The position numbers and the translations under genes are program-made. DNA of 64,000 nt from Aquimarina acroporae. Its GTDB lineage: Bacteria > Bacteroidota > Bacteroidia > Flavobacteriales > Flavobacteriaceae. The stretch is from the NCBI RefSeq assembly GCF_023195925.1, contig NZ_JALPRE010000012.1:176638-240637 (forward strand), written 5' to 3'. Below, in pieces: positions 34,505 to 44,777 of the stretch (the first letter of the stretch is position 1; every line of letters begins with the position of its first letter). Below the pieces are notes generated by a model that made no database searches, was not told the DNA's origin, and worked only from the letters and a program-made list of their open reading frames with translations.

Positions 34505-36568
34505 ATGAAATCTTTTTTTAAAAACATAATATTTCTTGTTTTTTCGATTATTTTGCTTGGCTGTGGAAAGCAAACCAATCGTGATAATAATGAAAATATT
34601 TCATTAAAATTTAATATGATAGATACTCATATTAATAATGCTAGTGATAAATCTAGATCAATAACTGAAAGGAAAGAAGAGCTGGTGAAAGCTTATGGCG
34701 TTATTAGCACTTTGCCAGATTCAAGGCCCAAAATTGAAAAGCTACATGATGTCTCAATACAATATTATAGTATTAAGAATAGGAATGAATTTAAAAGGTT
34801 GAATTTGAAAGCTCTTGATATAGCTAAAAAGATTTTAGATTCTACTAAGATGGCTAAAAGTTATGGTTTTCTGGGTATTTACTATAGAAATAAAGAATTA
34901 GATAGTGCTTATAAAAATTTTAACGAGGCTGATAAAATCTATTCATCTTACGATAAGGATAAAACTAAAGATCCAAGTTCCTATGCGTACGATCATGGAA
35001 AAGTTTTAATTGATTTAGCTAAACTTTCGAGAAAAGTAAAAGATTATACAGGAAGTGAAGACCTTACTATTAGAGCAATAAAAAAGTTTGAGATAGATGA
35101 TGATAAAGAGGAATCTTATATACCTTTATCGTATTCTAATTTAGGAACTGTAGCTAAATATTTAGAAAGATATGATGATGCTGTATCTTATCATAAAAAA
35201 GCCATAGAATATGCACGTAATACTAATAAAGAAGTATTGTATGCAGTTTTAGGGAATAATAATATTGGAACTGTATATAAATCTCAAAAAAAATATGATA
35301 AAGCTAAAGAATATTATAATCGCGCTTTATTGTATGTTGATTTCCTAGATACTCAGCCTAAGCATCATGCTTTACTTTTGGATAATTTTGCTTATGTTAA
35401 TTTTTTATCTGGTGATGATGGAGAAAATGTTTTGCCGCTGTTTGTGGAAGCCTTAAGAAAAAGAGATAGCATTAATGACTTGTCTGGTATAGCTACCAAT
35501 ACACTGCATTTGGCGGAGTATTATAAAACATTGAAAAATGATAGTTTATCGAATTTTTATGCTGAGAGAGCTAAAAATACAGCTCTAGAGGTTAATAATA
35601 ATGAAAAGTTACTTACGTCTTATCAGCTCCTTTCCGAAATCTCTTCAAGTGAAAAGGGCTTAGATTATGCTAATAAGTACATCAAGTTGAATGATAGTTT
35701 GGTTAAAGAAGAAAGGTTATTTAGAGATAAATTTGCAAGAATTCGCTTCGAAACCGATGAAATAGCCGAAAGAAACCTTAAAATAAGTCGTGAGAATGAA
35801 ATTTTAATTATTGCTATTTTAGGGCTAACCGCACTGTTTTTGTTGGGGTATATTATATTTAGACAGCAACAAAGCAATAAGGAACTATTGTTTGCGCAAA
35901 CTCAGCAAGAGGCTAACCAGGAAATTTACCGTTTACTACTTAATCAGCAAATTAAACTCGAAGAAGGGCGCCAACTCGAGCAAAAGCGCATGTCTGAGGA
36001 GTTGCATGACGGGGTACTGGGTCGCTTGTTTGGAGTACGATTAAGTTTAGATGGGATCAACCAGCGCGCCAACGATGGGTTTACCGAGGCGCGTAATAAA
36101 TATATAGAAGAGCTAAAATCTATAGAAAAAGAAATACGCCTCATATCTCATGATTTGGGTACTGAGTCCTTACCGTCTGATGTTGCTTATATAGATGCCG
36201 TCGAGAGTTTAATAAGTGATTTGTGCGAAGTAAACAATATTCATTTCGAATTTAATAATGACGAAGATATCGATTGGGAGCATATCGATGACCAGAAAAA
36301 GGTAAACTTATTTAGGATATTACAAGAATCACTACAGAATATTTTTAAACATGCGCAGGCAGAAAGTATAAAAATAAATTTCGATTATGTAGAAGATAAA
36401 ATAAATCTTACTATCTTGGATGATGGAATAGGATTTAAAAGCACCAAGGTCAAAAAAGGAATTGGTCTAAAAAATATTACCTCTAGGGTTAGTCAGATGA
36501 GTGGGGTAGTTCAATTTTTAAGTAACAATAACGCAGGTACCACGGTATCGGTTAGTGTTCCTGTTTAA
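34505..36568 (+). CDS. Lipoprotein-type TPR sensor histidine kinase
   Basis: From the ATG at 34505 the product is 687 residues (the frame is open seven codons upstream). It begins with a lipoprotein-like signal 'FSIILLGCGKQ', then about seven TPR repeats (e.g. 'SNLGTVAKYLERYDDAVSYH'), a membrane segment near residues 432-450, and a kinase. The H-box is 'EQKRMSEELHDGVLGRLFG' (His near residue 501) and the HATPase_c has 'ILQESLQNIFKHA' and 'DDGIGFK...GIGLKNI'. It would sense a signal through the TPR region and phosphorylate the regulator 107 bases downstream. A lipobox on a membrane-spanning kinase is unusual; it may simply be an uncleaved signal anchor. Confidence 0.88.
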   Translation: MKSFFKNIIFLVFSIILLGCGKQTNRDNNENISLKFNMIDTHINNASDKSRSITERKEELVKAYGVISTLPDSRPKIEKLHDVSIQYYSIKNRNEFKRLNLKALDIAKKILDSTKMAKSYGFLGIYYRNKELDSAYKNFNEADKIYSSYDKDKTKDPSSYAYDHGKVLIDLAKLSRKVKDYTGSEDLTIRAIKKFEIDDDKEESYIPLSYSNLGTVAKYLERYDDAVSYHKKAIEYARNTNKEVLYAVLGNNNIGTVYKSQKKYDKAKEYYNRALLYVDFLDTQPKHHALLLDNFAYVNFLSGDDGENVLPLFVEALRKRDSINDLSGIATNTLHLAEYYKTLKNDSLSNFYAERAKNTALEVNNNEKLLTSYQLLSEISSSEKGLDYANKYIKLNDSLVKEERLFRDKFARIRFETDEIAERNLKISRENEILIIAILGLTALFLLGYIIFRQQQSNKELLFAQTQQEANQEIYRLLLNQQIKLEEGRQLEQKRMSEELHDGVLGRLFGVRLSLDGINQRANDGFTEARNKYIEELKSIEKEIRLISHDLGTESLPSDVAYIDAVESLISDLCEVNNIHFEFNNDEDIDWEHIDDQKKVNLFRILQESLQNIFKHAQAESIKINFDYVEDKINLTILDDGIGFKSTKVKKGIGLKNITSRVSQMSGVVQFLSNNNAGTTVSVSVPV

Positions 36569-36675
36569 ACTGAAAAAAAGAACCATTCTTTAATGAGGGT
36601 TATACTATTTTTACCTATTCATAGTTAAAATAATATGACGTTCTGTTTGAAGAGAAAAAAACAACAACATTTGAA

Positions 36676-37347
36676 ATGAAGAAAAAGCTAAAAGTTCTTA
36701 TGATTGATGATCATCCTATGATCATTGAAGGGTATAAGAATACCTTGTTAGGAGAAAATCAAAAAGAGTATCAGATTAAAATAGATATCGCTTCCAACTG
36801 CGATGATGCATACGATAGAATTGTAAAGGCATCAGAAACTACTCCTTATGATATGCTTTTTGTAGATATTAAATTACCTCCGTCGTCAGATGGGAGTATT
36901 ACTTCTGGTGAGGATTTGGCAAAACATGCAAAAGAGTTACTGCCAAAAGCAAAAATTATTATCTTAACGATGCATAGAGAAGATCATAGAATTCATAACA
37001 TTCTTAAGAATATCAATCCTGCAGGATTTTTGATAAAGAGTGATCTTACTTCTAGCGAACTCCTTTTGGCTTTTAATAATATTGTAAAAGGGAAAGCATA
37101 TTATAGTGCAACTGTTAATGATCATTTTAGAAAAATGATGACCAATAAGTTTTCACTAGATGAAAAGAATTTAAAGATTTTATATCACCTTTCTCGAGGG
37201 GTAAAAACAAAAAATCTTCCTAATTATGTAAGCCTTTCTTTAAGTGCAATTGAGAAAAGAAAAAATCAAATTAAAGAGATGTTCTCAATAGCCAAAGCAG
37301 ATGATCAAAAATTGCTAGAAGAAGCTAGACGAAGAGGATTTATATAA
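36676..37347 (+). CDS. NarL/LuxR-type response regulator, partner of the upstream kinase
   Basis: This 223-residue protein has an intact receiver domain ('MIDDHPMI', phospho-acceptor Asp64 in 'LFVDIKLPP', 'ILTMHR', 'FLIKSDL') and a C-terminal helix-turn-helix. The HTH ('NLKILYHLSRGVKTKNLPNYVSLSLSAIEKRKNQIKEMF') differs from standard LuxR consensus in the 'GVKTKNLPNYVSLS' stretch, but keeps the layout. It follows the kinase by 107 bases and has its own terminator. It probably controls genes nearby, with the adhesin cassette the nearest downstream candidate; this is inferred. Confidence 0.88.
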   Translation: MKKKLKVLMIDDHPMIIEGYKNTLLGENQKEYQIKIDIASNCDDAYDRIVKASETTPYDMLFVDIKLPPSSDGSITSGEDLAKHAKELLPKAKIIILTMHREDHRIHNILKNINPAGFLIKSDLTSSELLLAFNNIVKGKAYYSATVNDHFRKMMTNKFSLDEKNLKILYHLSRGVKTKNLPNYVSLSLSAIEKRKNQIKEMFSIAKADDQKLLEEARRRGFI

Positions 37348-37378
37348 GATCTAGAAATAACTCATATTGAAATATTTA

Positions 37379-37404
37379 AGGCTATCCCAATGGATAGCCT
37401 TTTT
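37379..37404 (+). terminator. Intrinsic terminator after the response regulator
   Basis: AAGGCTATCC and GGATAGCCTT form a perfect 10-bp stem with a three-base loop, followed by T residues. It lies 31 bases after the stop. Confidence 0.88.
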
Positions 37405-37989
37405 CGTACCAGCGTCTGTAAGAAAAGACTTAGTCCTTTATTTTGTTACGCTAAAACCGTATTTTGAAGGTCATTTTTCTTTGCGATTAGATTTATTATA
37501 TCTACATTTACGGCATTAAGAAAAACTTAATTTGATAAAATCAAACATAAATTTTTGCGTATAAGGAAATAGTACATTTAGCACTTTATTTAACAACTCC
37601 CCCCTCTCATTGATAGACCATCCCCTGGTTTTATTTAGTGTATTTTTTCTATTGCATTATAAGTTTGATTTACTATTAAGTATTGATGGTACGTGTGGTA
37701 TACGCATCCCCCCCTTGGTGTATTACATGATTAACGGTTTTGCCTTGGTATGAGACCAAAGCAAACGGTAATAAATTAAGAATGAGCAAACGCAACAACC
37801 TATCGTCAAGAATTACGGCCTTACTATTATGGCCCAATTTGTCGGCTTCTTATACTTTTAAAGAAGAAAGCGTTTCCAACATCCAATTTTTTTCACAAAT
37901 CATTTTTTGCAGATCAAAAGCACATGTTTTGATCTCAGAACCAATTATTTTATATCGAAATGTTATACGATTACAAAAAGGGCAGGCTT
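37405..37989 (+). promoter_or_regulatory. Long upstream region of adhesin cassette 1
   Basis: The region holds a near-copy (one mismatch) of the LytTR-upstream dyad, TACGCT-AAA-ACCGTA, at 37447-37461. It also has C6 (37599-37604) and C7 (37708-37714) tracts, rare in this AT-rich genome, and a perfect hairpin AGATCAAAA/TTTTGATCT (37911-37935) 55 bases before the start at 37990. A 90-codon open frame in here (37740-38012) overlaps the adhesin start in another frame and looks spurious. Likely promoter, leader and control sites. Confidence 0.5.
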
Positions 37990-40900
37990 ATGAAACTAAC
38001 TTACGCTTCTAAAATCAAAATACTGTTAACCGCATTTTTGCTTCTTGGTCTCAGTGATATGATGAGTCAAGATGTAGATAATGACAATGTGCTTGATGCA
38101 GTAGACTTAGATAATGATAATGACGGAATACGAGATACCGTAGAGTGTACCGCACAATTTGCAGACTATTCTGGGGCTACAAATTCGGGAGGCACGGGGC
38201 CGATAGAAACAATTAGCGGGATTAGTTTTCCTTCGTTGGGGGCAACGGCAGATCTTACTATTACCGAAAATGGGGGAGATCTATATCAATTAAGTGTTGG
38301 AGGTCCGGTAGGTATATTTAATGTACCAGATCACAGTCCGAATCCAAACGTAGCAGTAGGGTATTTGTTCTTGGGTACCGATAATGCAAATACAGTGAGT
38401 AATGATGTAGATTTTGTATTGACCTTTAGTCAACCAGTGTATGAGATCACTTTTCACTTCCGAAGTATCGAACGATCTAATTATCAGTTTACCGGGGCGC
38501 AACATACAGAACAATTGGTTTCTTCAAATGCGGTAATGACTTATATTCCGGGAACAAGAACATTAGATAATACTCAGGTTACTCCACCAGAAGCTACCGG
38601 GCATGGTAGTATTAAAATTATTGCTACAAGTCCAATGGGGATGACCCAAATCGAATGGTCGTTGGTAGAAAATGCAACCAATGGTGATACAAGGGATGAT
38701 AACTTACTTACATTTTCTTCAGATTGTGATTTTGATGGCGATGGAATCTTTAACAGATTTGACCTTGATAGTGATAATGATGGAATTTATGATGTAGTTG
38801 AAGCTGGAGGTTTAGACGCTGATAACGACGGAAGACATGATGACGATAATGGAAATACAGATAATACAGCAGATAATGGGATACCTTCTGAAGCTAATTT
38901 TGGAGCTGGGATCACTTTACCTACCGATACACTTGCCGATGGGAGTGTTGATTTTTTAAATTTAGATAGTGATGGTGATGGGTGTAGCGATGCCAATGAA
39001 GCATATGATAATTCAAATGCTGATGGAGGAGATACTGGTGTCTATGGTCCAGACCCAGCTACTGTAAATGCTAACGGATTAGTAACTTCTGGGACTCCGG
39101 CACCAACATATGCCGCGCCTCTTGATACCGATACCAGTTTAACAGCAGATTACCAGGAGGTAGGGCCAGATGATGATGGTGATGGAATTTCTAACACCTG
39201 TGATCCTACGTTTGAAGATGCCGATAATGATGGTGTGGGAGATGGTTTAGATATAGATGATGATAATGATGGAATTTTAGATGTTACAGAAAATACCTTA
39301 GGTGTGAATCCTTCTTCAGATGCTGATGGGGATAGAATTCCGAACTATTTAGATGCAAATGATAACGGTAGTGCAACCGCACCAGCTTGTGCAGATTTAG
39401 ATGCCAATGGAATTTGCGATAGTTTAGATCCTGTTTTTGATCATGATGCCGACGGTGTTCCAAACCATTTTGATTTAGACTCAGATAATGATGGAATCCC
39501 AGACAATGTTGAAGCACAAAGTACAGCGACCTATGCCATTCCGGTAGCAACAACTCCAACCGAATATGTTATAAATTCAGGAGTAAATAATGCTTATTTA
39601 ACAACCAATGGAGGAGGTCCTGGTTTAGCACCTGTAAATACAGATAATCCCGCAGATAGTATTCCAGATTATTTAGATACAGATAGTGATCAAGATACCA
39701 TATTAGATATTGAAGAAAATGGGGATACAGACAATGCGATTGTAGCTTTTGCAGATGCTGATGGTGATGGAATCGATGATTTATTTGATACCGTAGACAA
39801 TACGGTTATCTGGGATGTTAATGATGCGGTTACAACAGGTGATATAGCCAACTTACAGTTAATTTATGGTGATTTTGATGATGATGCAGCACCTACACCA
39901 GTACCCTTAGATAATGATCTTTCTTTTAGAGATAATTGTCAGATTACTGCGGGAGTTATAGCTGCAGAGCAAACTATTTGTACAGGAGGAGATCCAGCAG
40001 CATTTACAGTAGCAACAGCTGCAAGTGTAGACTCCGGCGTCATCACTTATCAATGGCAAATAAGCACTACGAGTGCTACTGCAGGTTTCGCTGATATTGG
40101 AGGAGCAACGACAGATGTCTATAACTCTGGTGTAGTTACCCAGGATAGTTGGTTCAGACGAGTAGATACCAATACTTTCAATAGTGTTTCTTGTAGTACA
40201 GAAACCAATGTTGTTGCAATTATAGTAAATGATATTACGGCTGGGGTAATTGCTGCAGATGAAACTGTTTGTGATGGAGGAGACCCTACAGCGTTTACCG
40301 TTCCTACAGCAACGGTTGCTGATGGCGCTATAACCTATCAATGGCAGAGTAGTACTGCTGGGGCCACGGGTCCATTTGCAAATATTGGTGGTGCTACAAA
40401 TGATGTGTTTGACAGCCCAGCGTTAACGCAAGATACATGGTTTAGAAGAATAGATACTTCTACCTTAAATACTGTTGCGTGTACCGCTACTACCAATGTG
40501 ATAGCAGTTACTGTAAATAATATTACTGCAGGTATCATTGAAGCCGATCAAACCATATGTGAAGGAGGAGATCCTGTTGCATTTACACAAGATACAGCAG
40601 CCACTGCAGATGGAGTTATAACACACCAGTGGCAGAGCAGTACCGCTGGAGCTACAGGACCTTTTGCAAATATTTCTGGAGCAGTGAATACAACTTATGA
40701 TAGTCCGTCGCTCACTCAGGATACTTGGTTTAGAAGATTAGATATATCAACATTAAATACTATTCCGTGTTCGGTACCTACCAATGTAATAGCGGTTACA
40801 GTAAATAATATCACTGCCGGTGTTATTGCAGCAGATGAAACTATTTGTGAAGGAGATGATCCTATAGCCTTTACAGAAACCACTGGAACGATTGCCGATG

Positions 40901-43686
40901 GTACAGTAACTTACCAATGGCAGAGCAGTACAGCTGGTGCTACAGGACCTTTTGCCGATATTTCGGGAGCAACTAGTGTAACTTATGATAATCCGGCACT
41001 CACTCAGGATACTTGGTTCCAAAGAGTAGATACCTCTACATTAAATACTGTTGCGTGTACCGCTACTACAAATGTGATTGAAGTTACTGTGAATAATATT
41101 ACTGCAGGAGTAATTGCTGCCGATGAAACCATTTGCGAAGGAGGTGATCCTATAGCATTTACCGAAACTACTGGAACGGTTGCCGATGGTATGATAACCT
41201 ACCAATGGCAGAGTAGTACAGCTGGTGCTACAGGACCTTTTGCCGATATTTCGGGAGCAACCAGTGCGACTTATAATAGCCCTGCATTAACTCAAGATAC
41301 CTGGTTTCAAAGAGTAGATACTTCTACGTTGAATACCATAGCTTGTACTGCAACTACTAATGTAATTGCGGTTACTGTAAATAATATTACTGCAGGAGTA
41401 ATTGCAGCCGATGAAACTATTTGTGAAGGAGGAGATCCCGTGGCATTTACCGAAACAACACCCACTGTTGCCGATGGTACAGTAACCTACCAATGGCAAA
41501 GTAGTACTGCTGGTGCTACCGGACCTTTTGCCGATATTTCGGGAGCAACTAGTTTAACTTATGATAGTCCGGCACTCACTCAGGATACTTGGTTCCAAAG
41601 AGTAGATACTTCAACTTTAAATACTGTTGCATGTACAGCAACTACCAATGTAATAGCAGTTACGGTAAATAATATTACAGCAGGAGTAATTGCTGCCGAT
41701 GAAACTATTTGTGAAGGAGGAGATCCAGTTGCATTTACCGAGGCTACTGCGGCGATTGCCGATGGTACAATTACGTATCAATGGCAGAGCAGTACAACTG
41801 GAGCTACAGGACCCTTTACTGATATTGTAGGGGCAAATAGTGCTAGTTATGATAGTCCTGCATTAATTCAAGATACCTGGTTTCAACGAATAGATACTTC
41901 AACCTTGAACACTATAGCCTGTACGGCAACCACGAACATCATAGCGGTTAGTGTAAATGATATTACGGCAGGAGTTATTGCCGCAGACGAAACGATTTGC
42001 GAAGGAGGAGATCCAGTTATTTTTACAGAAACTACAGCAACTGTTGCCGATGGAGTAATCACCTATCAATGGCAAAGCAGTACTGCGGGTGCAACAGGTC
42101 CTTTTAATGATATTGTAGGGGCAAATAGTGCTACTTATGATAGTCCAGCGCTAAGTCAGGACACCTGGTTCCAAAGAGTTGATACATCAACTTTTAACAC
42201 CGTGTCTTGTTCAGCGATAACGAACGTAATTGAAGTCACTGTAAATAATATTGTAGCAGGAGTAATTGCCGCCGATCAAATTATAGTAAGTGCAGAAGAC
42301 CCTGTAGCTTTTACAGAAACCACTGCCACTGCGGCCGATGGTACGATTACTTATCAGTGGCAAAGTAGTACGGTAGGCTCTACGGGTCCTTTTACCGATA
42401 TTGTGGGTGCTACAGGAGAGACCTATGATAGTCCACCTTTGACCGAAGATACTTGGTTTCAAAGAGTAGATATAAGCGAATTAAACGGAGTTAGTTGTTC
42501 CGCTACAACCAATGTACTTTCGATAACATTAGATAGTGATTCAGATGGAATTCCAGATGCAATTGATCTAGATGATGATAATGACGGAATTACAGATGAA
42601 GAAGAACAAAATGGTGATATAGCTCTTGATACAGATATTGACGGAATCGTAGATCGTTTGGATTTAGATGCCGATGGAGATGGTGTGAACGATATTTATG
42701 AGTCTGGACATGGGCAATTAGATATGGATGGAGATGGAAGATTGGAAGGGCCTTTTGGAACTGATGGAATACCTGATGTGGTTCAGGATGATCCTGATGG
42801 AGGAGTAGTTAATTATGCTGTTCAGGAAACTGATAGAGATGGGATTGACGATTTTCAGGATACTGATGATGATGGAGATAATGTGCTTACTGCAGACGAG
42901 AACCCGAATCCTGATGGTGATGGGGATCCTGAAACTGGTGATACACAAGATTCAGATATCGACGGTATTTATGACTATTTAGATATCGATGATGATAATG
43001 ATGGGGTATATACCGTATTTGAAGATTATGATGCAGATGATAATCCCATAAATGAAGATACCGATGGAGATCTTATTCCAGATTATTTAGATGTAGATGA
43101 TGATGGTGATGGAGTGCATACTCAGTTTGAAGGAGTTAATCCAGATAACGATGGTAATCCTAACACAGGGGATACTCAAGATACCGATTGTGCAATAGAT
43201 AATAATTGTGACAATGTTCCTGATTATTTGGATAATAATGACGATGGAGATCCATTTTTAACCGAAGATGAAGAGCCAGACCCTAATGGAGATGGTGATC
43301 CCGAAGATGCCCTGGATACCGATGAAAATGGAATTCCGAATTACCTTCAGCCAGATAATGATGATTCAATTTTAGATAGAGATGACGGCGTAATTGTGTA
43401 TACCGGAATGTCTCCAAATGGAGATGGTATTAATGATGTATTTATAATAGGAGGAATTCAAGATTTAGAAAACAGAGTTGAAATTTTTAACCGCTGGGGA
43501 GGTAAAGTATTTGAGTCTGATAATTATGGTAGAGATGGTAATTTCTTTGATGGGATTTCTTCAAAAGGAATCACCCCAGAAAAAGAAGATCAGTTGCCTG
43601 TTGGGACTTATTATTATGTGTTGGAATATGTATTAGAATCTGGAGAACGCAAGAGTCGGGCGGGATATTTATATATTAATAGATAA
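37990..43686 (+). CDS. Giant T9SS surface adhesin 1, with nine 96-residue Ig-like repeats
   Basis: From ATG 37990 (preferred over 37960, which would extend a basic stretch before the signal) the product is 1898 residues. Order: signal peptide to 'MMSQ' (about 25), a calcium-binding thrombospondin type 3 stretch, a globular N-terminal domain, more type 3 repeats (DxDxDGxxD spacing), nine 96-residue repeats at residues 652-1515 each starting 'ITAGVIAADETICEGGDP' or similar, another type 3 stretch, and a C-terminal gliding/CHU_C sorting domain with 'SPNGDGINDVF' and 'FNRWGGKVFESDNYG'. It is expected to be exported by T9SS and attached to or released from the surface. First gene of a three-gene cassette with an SprF-like partner. 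Confidence 0.92.
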   Translation: MKLTYASKIKILLTAFLLLGLSDMMSQDVDNDNVLDAVDLDNDNDGIRDTVECTAQFADYSGATNSGGTGPIETISGISFPSLGATADLTITENGGDLYQLSVGGPVGIFNVPDHSPNPNVAVGYLFLGTDNANTVSNDVDFVLTFSQPVYEITFHFRSIERSNYQFTGAQHTEQLVSSNAVMTYIPGTRTLDNTQVTPPEATGHGSIKIIATSPMGMTQIEWSLVENATNGDTRDDNLLTFSSDCDFDGDGIFNRFDLDSDNDGIYDVVEAGGLDADNDGRHDDDNGNTDNTADNGIPSEANFGAGITLPTDTLADGSVDFLNLDSDGDGCSDANEAYDNSNADGGDTGVYGPDPATVNANGLVTSGTPAPTYAAPLDTDTSLTADYQEVGPDDDGDGISNTCDPTFEDADNDGVGDGLDIDDDNDGILDVTENTLGVNPSSDADGDRIPNYLDANDNGSATAPACADLDANGICDSLDPVFDHDADGVPNHFDLDSDNDGIPDNVEAQSTATYAIPVATTPTEYVINSGVNNAYLTTNGGGPGLAPVNTDNPADSIPDYLDTDSDQDTILDIEENGDTDNAIVAFADADGDGIDDLFDTVDNTVIWDVNDAVTTGDIANLQLIYGDFDDDAAPTPVPLDNDLSFRDNCQITAGVIAAEQTICTGGDPAAFTVATAASVDSGVITYQWQISTTSATAGFADIGGATTDVYNSGVVTQDSWFRRVDTNTFNSVSCSTETNVVAIIVNDITAGVIAADETVCDGGDPTAFTVPTATVADGAITYQWQSSTAGATGPFANIGGATNDVFDSPALTQDTWFRRIDTSTLNTVACTATTNVIAVTVNNITAGIIEADQTICEGGDPVAFTQDTAATADGVITHQWQSSTAGATGPFANISGAVNTTYDSPSLTQDTWFRRLDISTLNTIPCSVPTNVIAVTVNNITAGVIAADETICEGDDPIAFTETTGTIADGTVTYQWQSSTAGATGPFADISGATSVTYDNPALTQDTWFQRVDTSTLNTVACTATTNVIEVTVNNITAGVIAADETICEGGDPIAFTETTGTVADGMITYQWQSSTAGATGPFADISGATSATYNSPALTQDTWFQRVDTSTLNTIACTATTNVIAVTVNNITAGVIAADETICEGGDPVAFTETTPTVADGTVTYQWQSSTAGATGPFADISGATSLTYDSPALTQDTWFQRVDTSTLNTVACTATTNVIAVTVNNITAGVIAADETICEGGDPVAFTEATAAIADGTITYQWQSSTTGATGPFTDIVGANSASYDSPALIQDTWFQRIDTSTLNTIACTATTNIIAVSVNDITAGVIAADETICEGGDPVIFTETTATVADGVITYQWQSSTAGATGPFNDIVGANSATYDSPALSQDTWFQRVDTSTFNTVSCSAITNVIEVTVNNIVAGVIAADQIIVSAEDPVAFTETTATAADGTITYQWQSSTVGSTGPFTDIVGATGETYDSPPLTEDTWFQRVDISELNGVSCSATTNVLSITLDSDSDGIPDAIDLDDDNDGITDEEEQNGDIALDTDIDGIVDRLDLDADGDGVNDIYESGHGQLDMDGDGRLEGPFGTDGIPDVVQDDPDGGVVNYAVQETDRDGIDDFQDTDDDGDNVLTADENPNPDGDGDPETGDTQDSDIDGIYDYLDIDDDNDGVYTVFEDYDADDNPINEDTDGDLIPDYLDVDDDGDGVHTQFEGVNPDNDGNPNTGDTQDTDCAIDNNCDNVPDYLDNNDDGDPFLTEDEEPDPNGDGDPEDALDTDENGIPNYLQPDNDDSILDRDDGVIVYTGMSPNGDGINDVFIIGGIQDLENRVEIFNRWGGKVFESDNYGRDGNFFDGISSKGITPEKEDQLPVGTYYYVLEYVLESGERKSRAGYLYINR
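39943..42534 (+). repeat. Nine tandem 288-bp repeats inside adhesin 1
   Basis: Units begin at 39943, 40231, 40519, 40807, 41095, 41383, 41671, 41959 and 42247, exactly 288 bases (96 codons) apart. Each encodes an Ig-like unit with 'ITYQWQSSTAGATGPF' and 'DTWFQRVDTSTLNTV'. The ends, units 1 and 9, are the most diverged, and the inner units are very alike in DNA, as expected from copy-number change by recombination. Confidence 0.93.
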
Positions 43687-43754
43687 CAAAGTAAGTCATG
43701 ACTCTAAAACCATATAATGCACCAAATATGCAATTAAAATCTAAACCAGGGCAG

Positions 43755-44708
43755 ATGAAAAAAATACTAATTATAACTTTAGTTCTTGTAAATTTCATAG
43801 TTCATCAAACAAATGCTCAGCAAGATGCACAGTATACTCAGTATATGTATAACACCATAAGTGTAAACCCAGCATATGCTGGAAGTCGCGGTGTCATGAG
43901 TGTTATGGGACTTCATCGAAGTCAGTGGGTAGGGCTAGAAGGTGCACCACGTACACAAACCTTAACTCTTAATACTCCAATTGGGGACAATGAAAGAGTT
44001 GGGTTAGGATTATCAGTTGTTAATGATGAAATTGGTCCTACAGACGAAACCTATATAGATGTTGATTTTTCGTATACCATTCCCACTTCAGAATATGGGA
44101 AATTAAGTTTTGGTATCAAGGCAGGGGCACATTTGCTAAATGTAGATTTTCAACAACTTACACAGTTTAATCAGAATGATGCCTTATTCGAGAATAATAT
44201 CGATAATAAATTTAGTCCGCAGGTAGGTGTAGGAATATACTATCACACCAACAAGTTTTATTTTGGGTTAAGTGCTCCTAATCTTTTGGAGACCGATCAT
44301 TTTGATGAGAGTACCACGCTTAATGATAGTGATGCAATAAGTTTTCTAGCAGAAGAAAGAATCAATTACTATTTAATTACTGGTCACGTATTTGATCTTT
44401 CGGATGACCTAAAATTTAAACCTGCTTTACTTACCAAATTGGTATTTGGAGCACCATTGCAGGTCGATGTTTCTGCGAATTTCTTGCTGTATGAAAGATT
44501 AACACTGGGTGTTGCTTACCGCTGGAGTGCAGCAGTAACCGGGCAGGTAGGTTTCCAGGTATCAGATTCAATGATGATAGGGTTTGCTTATGATCGCGAA
44601 ACTACCGAATTAGGACAATCGCAATTTAATGATGGTAGCTACGAGGTTATGCTGCGATTTGAGCTGTTCAAAAAATATAATCGTATGTTAACCCCTAGAT
44701 TCTTTTAA
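43755..44708 (+). CDS. PorP/SprF family type IX secretion membrane protein (copy A)
   Basis: The 317-residue product from ATG 43755 has a signal peptide ending 'HQTNAQQ' and the family N-terminus 'QDAQYTQYMYNTISVNPAYAGSRG'-like block (residues 22-46). A beta-barrel body ends 'NRMLTPRFF'. SprF-type proteins are needed for export or attachment of the adhesin encoded beside them. The frame is open to 43698, but the shorter start gives the proper signal peptide. Its mature part is about 90% identical by eye to copy B at 55158, and the two have the same length. It lies 68 bases after adhesin 1. Confidence 0.93.
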   Translation: MKKILIITLVLVNFIVHQTNAQQDAQYTQYMYNTISVNPAYAGSRGVMSVMGLHRSQWVGLEGAPRTQTLTLNTPIGDNERVGLGLSVVNDEIGPTDETYIDVDFSYTIPTSEYGKLSFGIKAGAHLLNVDFQQLTQFNQNDALFENNIDNKFSPQVGVGIYYHTNKFYFGLSAPNLLETDHFDESTTLNDSDAISFLAEERINYYLITGHVFDLSDDLKFKPALLTKLVFGAPLQVDVSANFLLYERLTLGVAYRWSAAVTGQVGFQVSDSMMIGFAYDRETTELGQSQFNDGSYEVMLRFELFKKYNRMLTPRFF

Positions 44709-44777
44709 AATTATAATATATTCATAAAGAAAAACACACGTCAATAATTATAGCTCTTATTTTAAAATAATATTACA

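Noticed and set aside
37740..38012. 90-codon plus-strand open frame before adhesin 1
   Set aside because: It overlaps the true adhesin start in another frame and contains a hairpin and other control sequences. Its amino-acid composition does not look like a protein of this genome.
37990..43686. Repeat arrays as CRISPR or intergenic satellite
   Set aside because: The 288-bp units are in frame, encode Ig-like domains and continue the reading frame without stops.
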